A stretch of 64,000 bases of DNA from Oasisia sp. SBJ-2009 (taxonomy: Eukaryota > Annelida > Polychaeta > Sabellida > Siboglinidae), in assembly GCA_964017155.1 (NCBI GenBank), contig OZ024862.1, positions 37,811,175 to 37,875,174 on the forward strand. The letters run 5' to 3'. Position numbers and translations under genes: made by a program. Position 1 is the first letter of the stretch. Each line of letters opens with the position of its first letter. Shown here piece after piece: positions 63,215 through 64,000 of the stretch. The notes beneath the pieces were generated by a model. It saw only the letters and a list, made by a program, of their open reading frames with translations, did not search any database and was not told the DNA's origin.

Positions 63215-64000
63215 GTAAGACAAATCCGGAACTTTTTTTATATTGCCAACAAATATGAGTGATGCCTTAGATGAGCCTTTGCAATGGGTATGTCAAGGGG
63301 AAGATGGCGGAACTATGTCTTCATGAGTTTATGTGAGGATATCAGATAAATTAGATGTATGCATAACATAATCGCATGGCAAATGATAATTGGAATAAAC
63401 ACTGCCTACGTCTATATAACATTGATTGTTTTAACAGCCGACATGTTACTTACTTAACAAGTGTTGGAAAGATCAATGGTGTTCTGTATTACGCCTTGTT
63501 AGATGATGTTACGTCATCATTGGCATTACGGGTGTCCAGAGTATCTTAGCCAATGTCTTGTATTTGTTCAGACGTATGACCCAACGCATAGAGAGAGGAT
63601 TAAATCCTCGCAGAGTTCGTGCGCACTACTTTAGGACATACTCCCTCATTTAGCCATTTTGGAGTTAAGAAAGTATAACATGTCAATCTTGCCCTAAGTG
63701 CAGTTAAATGTCTTGGTGAGTTTCAAGGGGCATGAAGTTGGAGAACTCACCGGAAGAGATGAATTTGGGATTTTGTGTGCCCCTCTACGGTGTGCAGTTT
63801 GATATTGTATGCGTGTACGTCTCTCCTGTAAAACACTAATATGCCGATACTATCTGCCCGTATATTTCATATTGTAACAGTGTTTGGAGAAAGCCCACGA
63901 CAATATATTTCTACTAATTAATTAGAATATTATTATTGTGCTGTTTTTGTTCACGATTTACGATTTCTTTTCACCCCGAGTACATAAATTAGGAATATAA
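63215..64000. other. intron to window edge, no further exon seen
   Basis: The next cyclase exon, which should carry the GDCYYC-type motif, is not in this interval. Confidence 0.6.

Overview
This is eukaryotic (metazoan) genomic DNA, AT-rich and repeat-dense. Genes are split by GT-AG introns, and there are long (TA)n, (CA)n and tetranucleotide microsatellites, several minisatellites, tRNA-derived SINEs, non-LTR and LTR retrotransposons and DNA-transposon-like elements. The gene families (GOLIM4, an ISG12-type protein, a TSP1/Ig/EGF membrane protein, a transmembrane adenylyl cyclase) and the transposon load suggest a marine invertebrate, lophotrochozoan or invertebrate deuterostome. I cannot place it further. 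No bacterial gene organisation, rRNA, functional tRNA gene or CRISPR array was seen.

Four host genes can be read by joining exons at phase-consistent splice sites. (1) 372-24747, + strand: the 3' part of a GOLIM4 (GPP130)-like Golgi protein. It has coiled-coil exons, then Gln-rich and acidic exons, then a tandemly duplicated last exon. Its upstream exons lie outside the window. (2) 27972-28658, - strand: a two-exon ISG12/IFI6-IFI27-like hydrophobic protein of 97 aa. (3) 43204-55918, - strand: an 11-exon, about 1273-residue type I membrane protein. Its order is signal peptide, unknown N-terminal region, three TSP1 repeats, one Ig domain, one EGF domain, one membrane span and a 560-residue low-complexity acidic/basic tail with a 9-residue tandem repeat. 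I do not recognise this architecture as a named family; it is the most interesting gene here. (4) 57271 (or 59454) to 63214, + strand, running off the right edge: the first membrane cassette and start of catalytic domain C1a of a transmembrane adenylyl cyclase. Genes 3 and 4 look divergently transcribed, with about 1.35 kb between the proposed start codons.

The GOLIM4 introns carry a near-complete antisense LINE (12007-16650) with an intact 1046-aa EN-RT ORF, a SINE abutting an exon, a MITE, and 42-, 20- and 22-bp minisatellites. The 20-bp array runs right into a splice acceptor. Between genes 2 and 3 lies a transposon-rich interval: a nested composite (29879-33553) flanked by 9-bp direct repeats; a Ty3/Gypsy element (34042-38725) whose LTRs differ at one visible position but whose coding region is broken; and a foldback-like element (39772-42742) with arms over 600 bp that carries a decayed gene of an uncharacterised metazoan family. 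The introns of genes 3 and 4 hold further LINE fragments, a second SINE and very long simple repeats.
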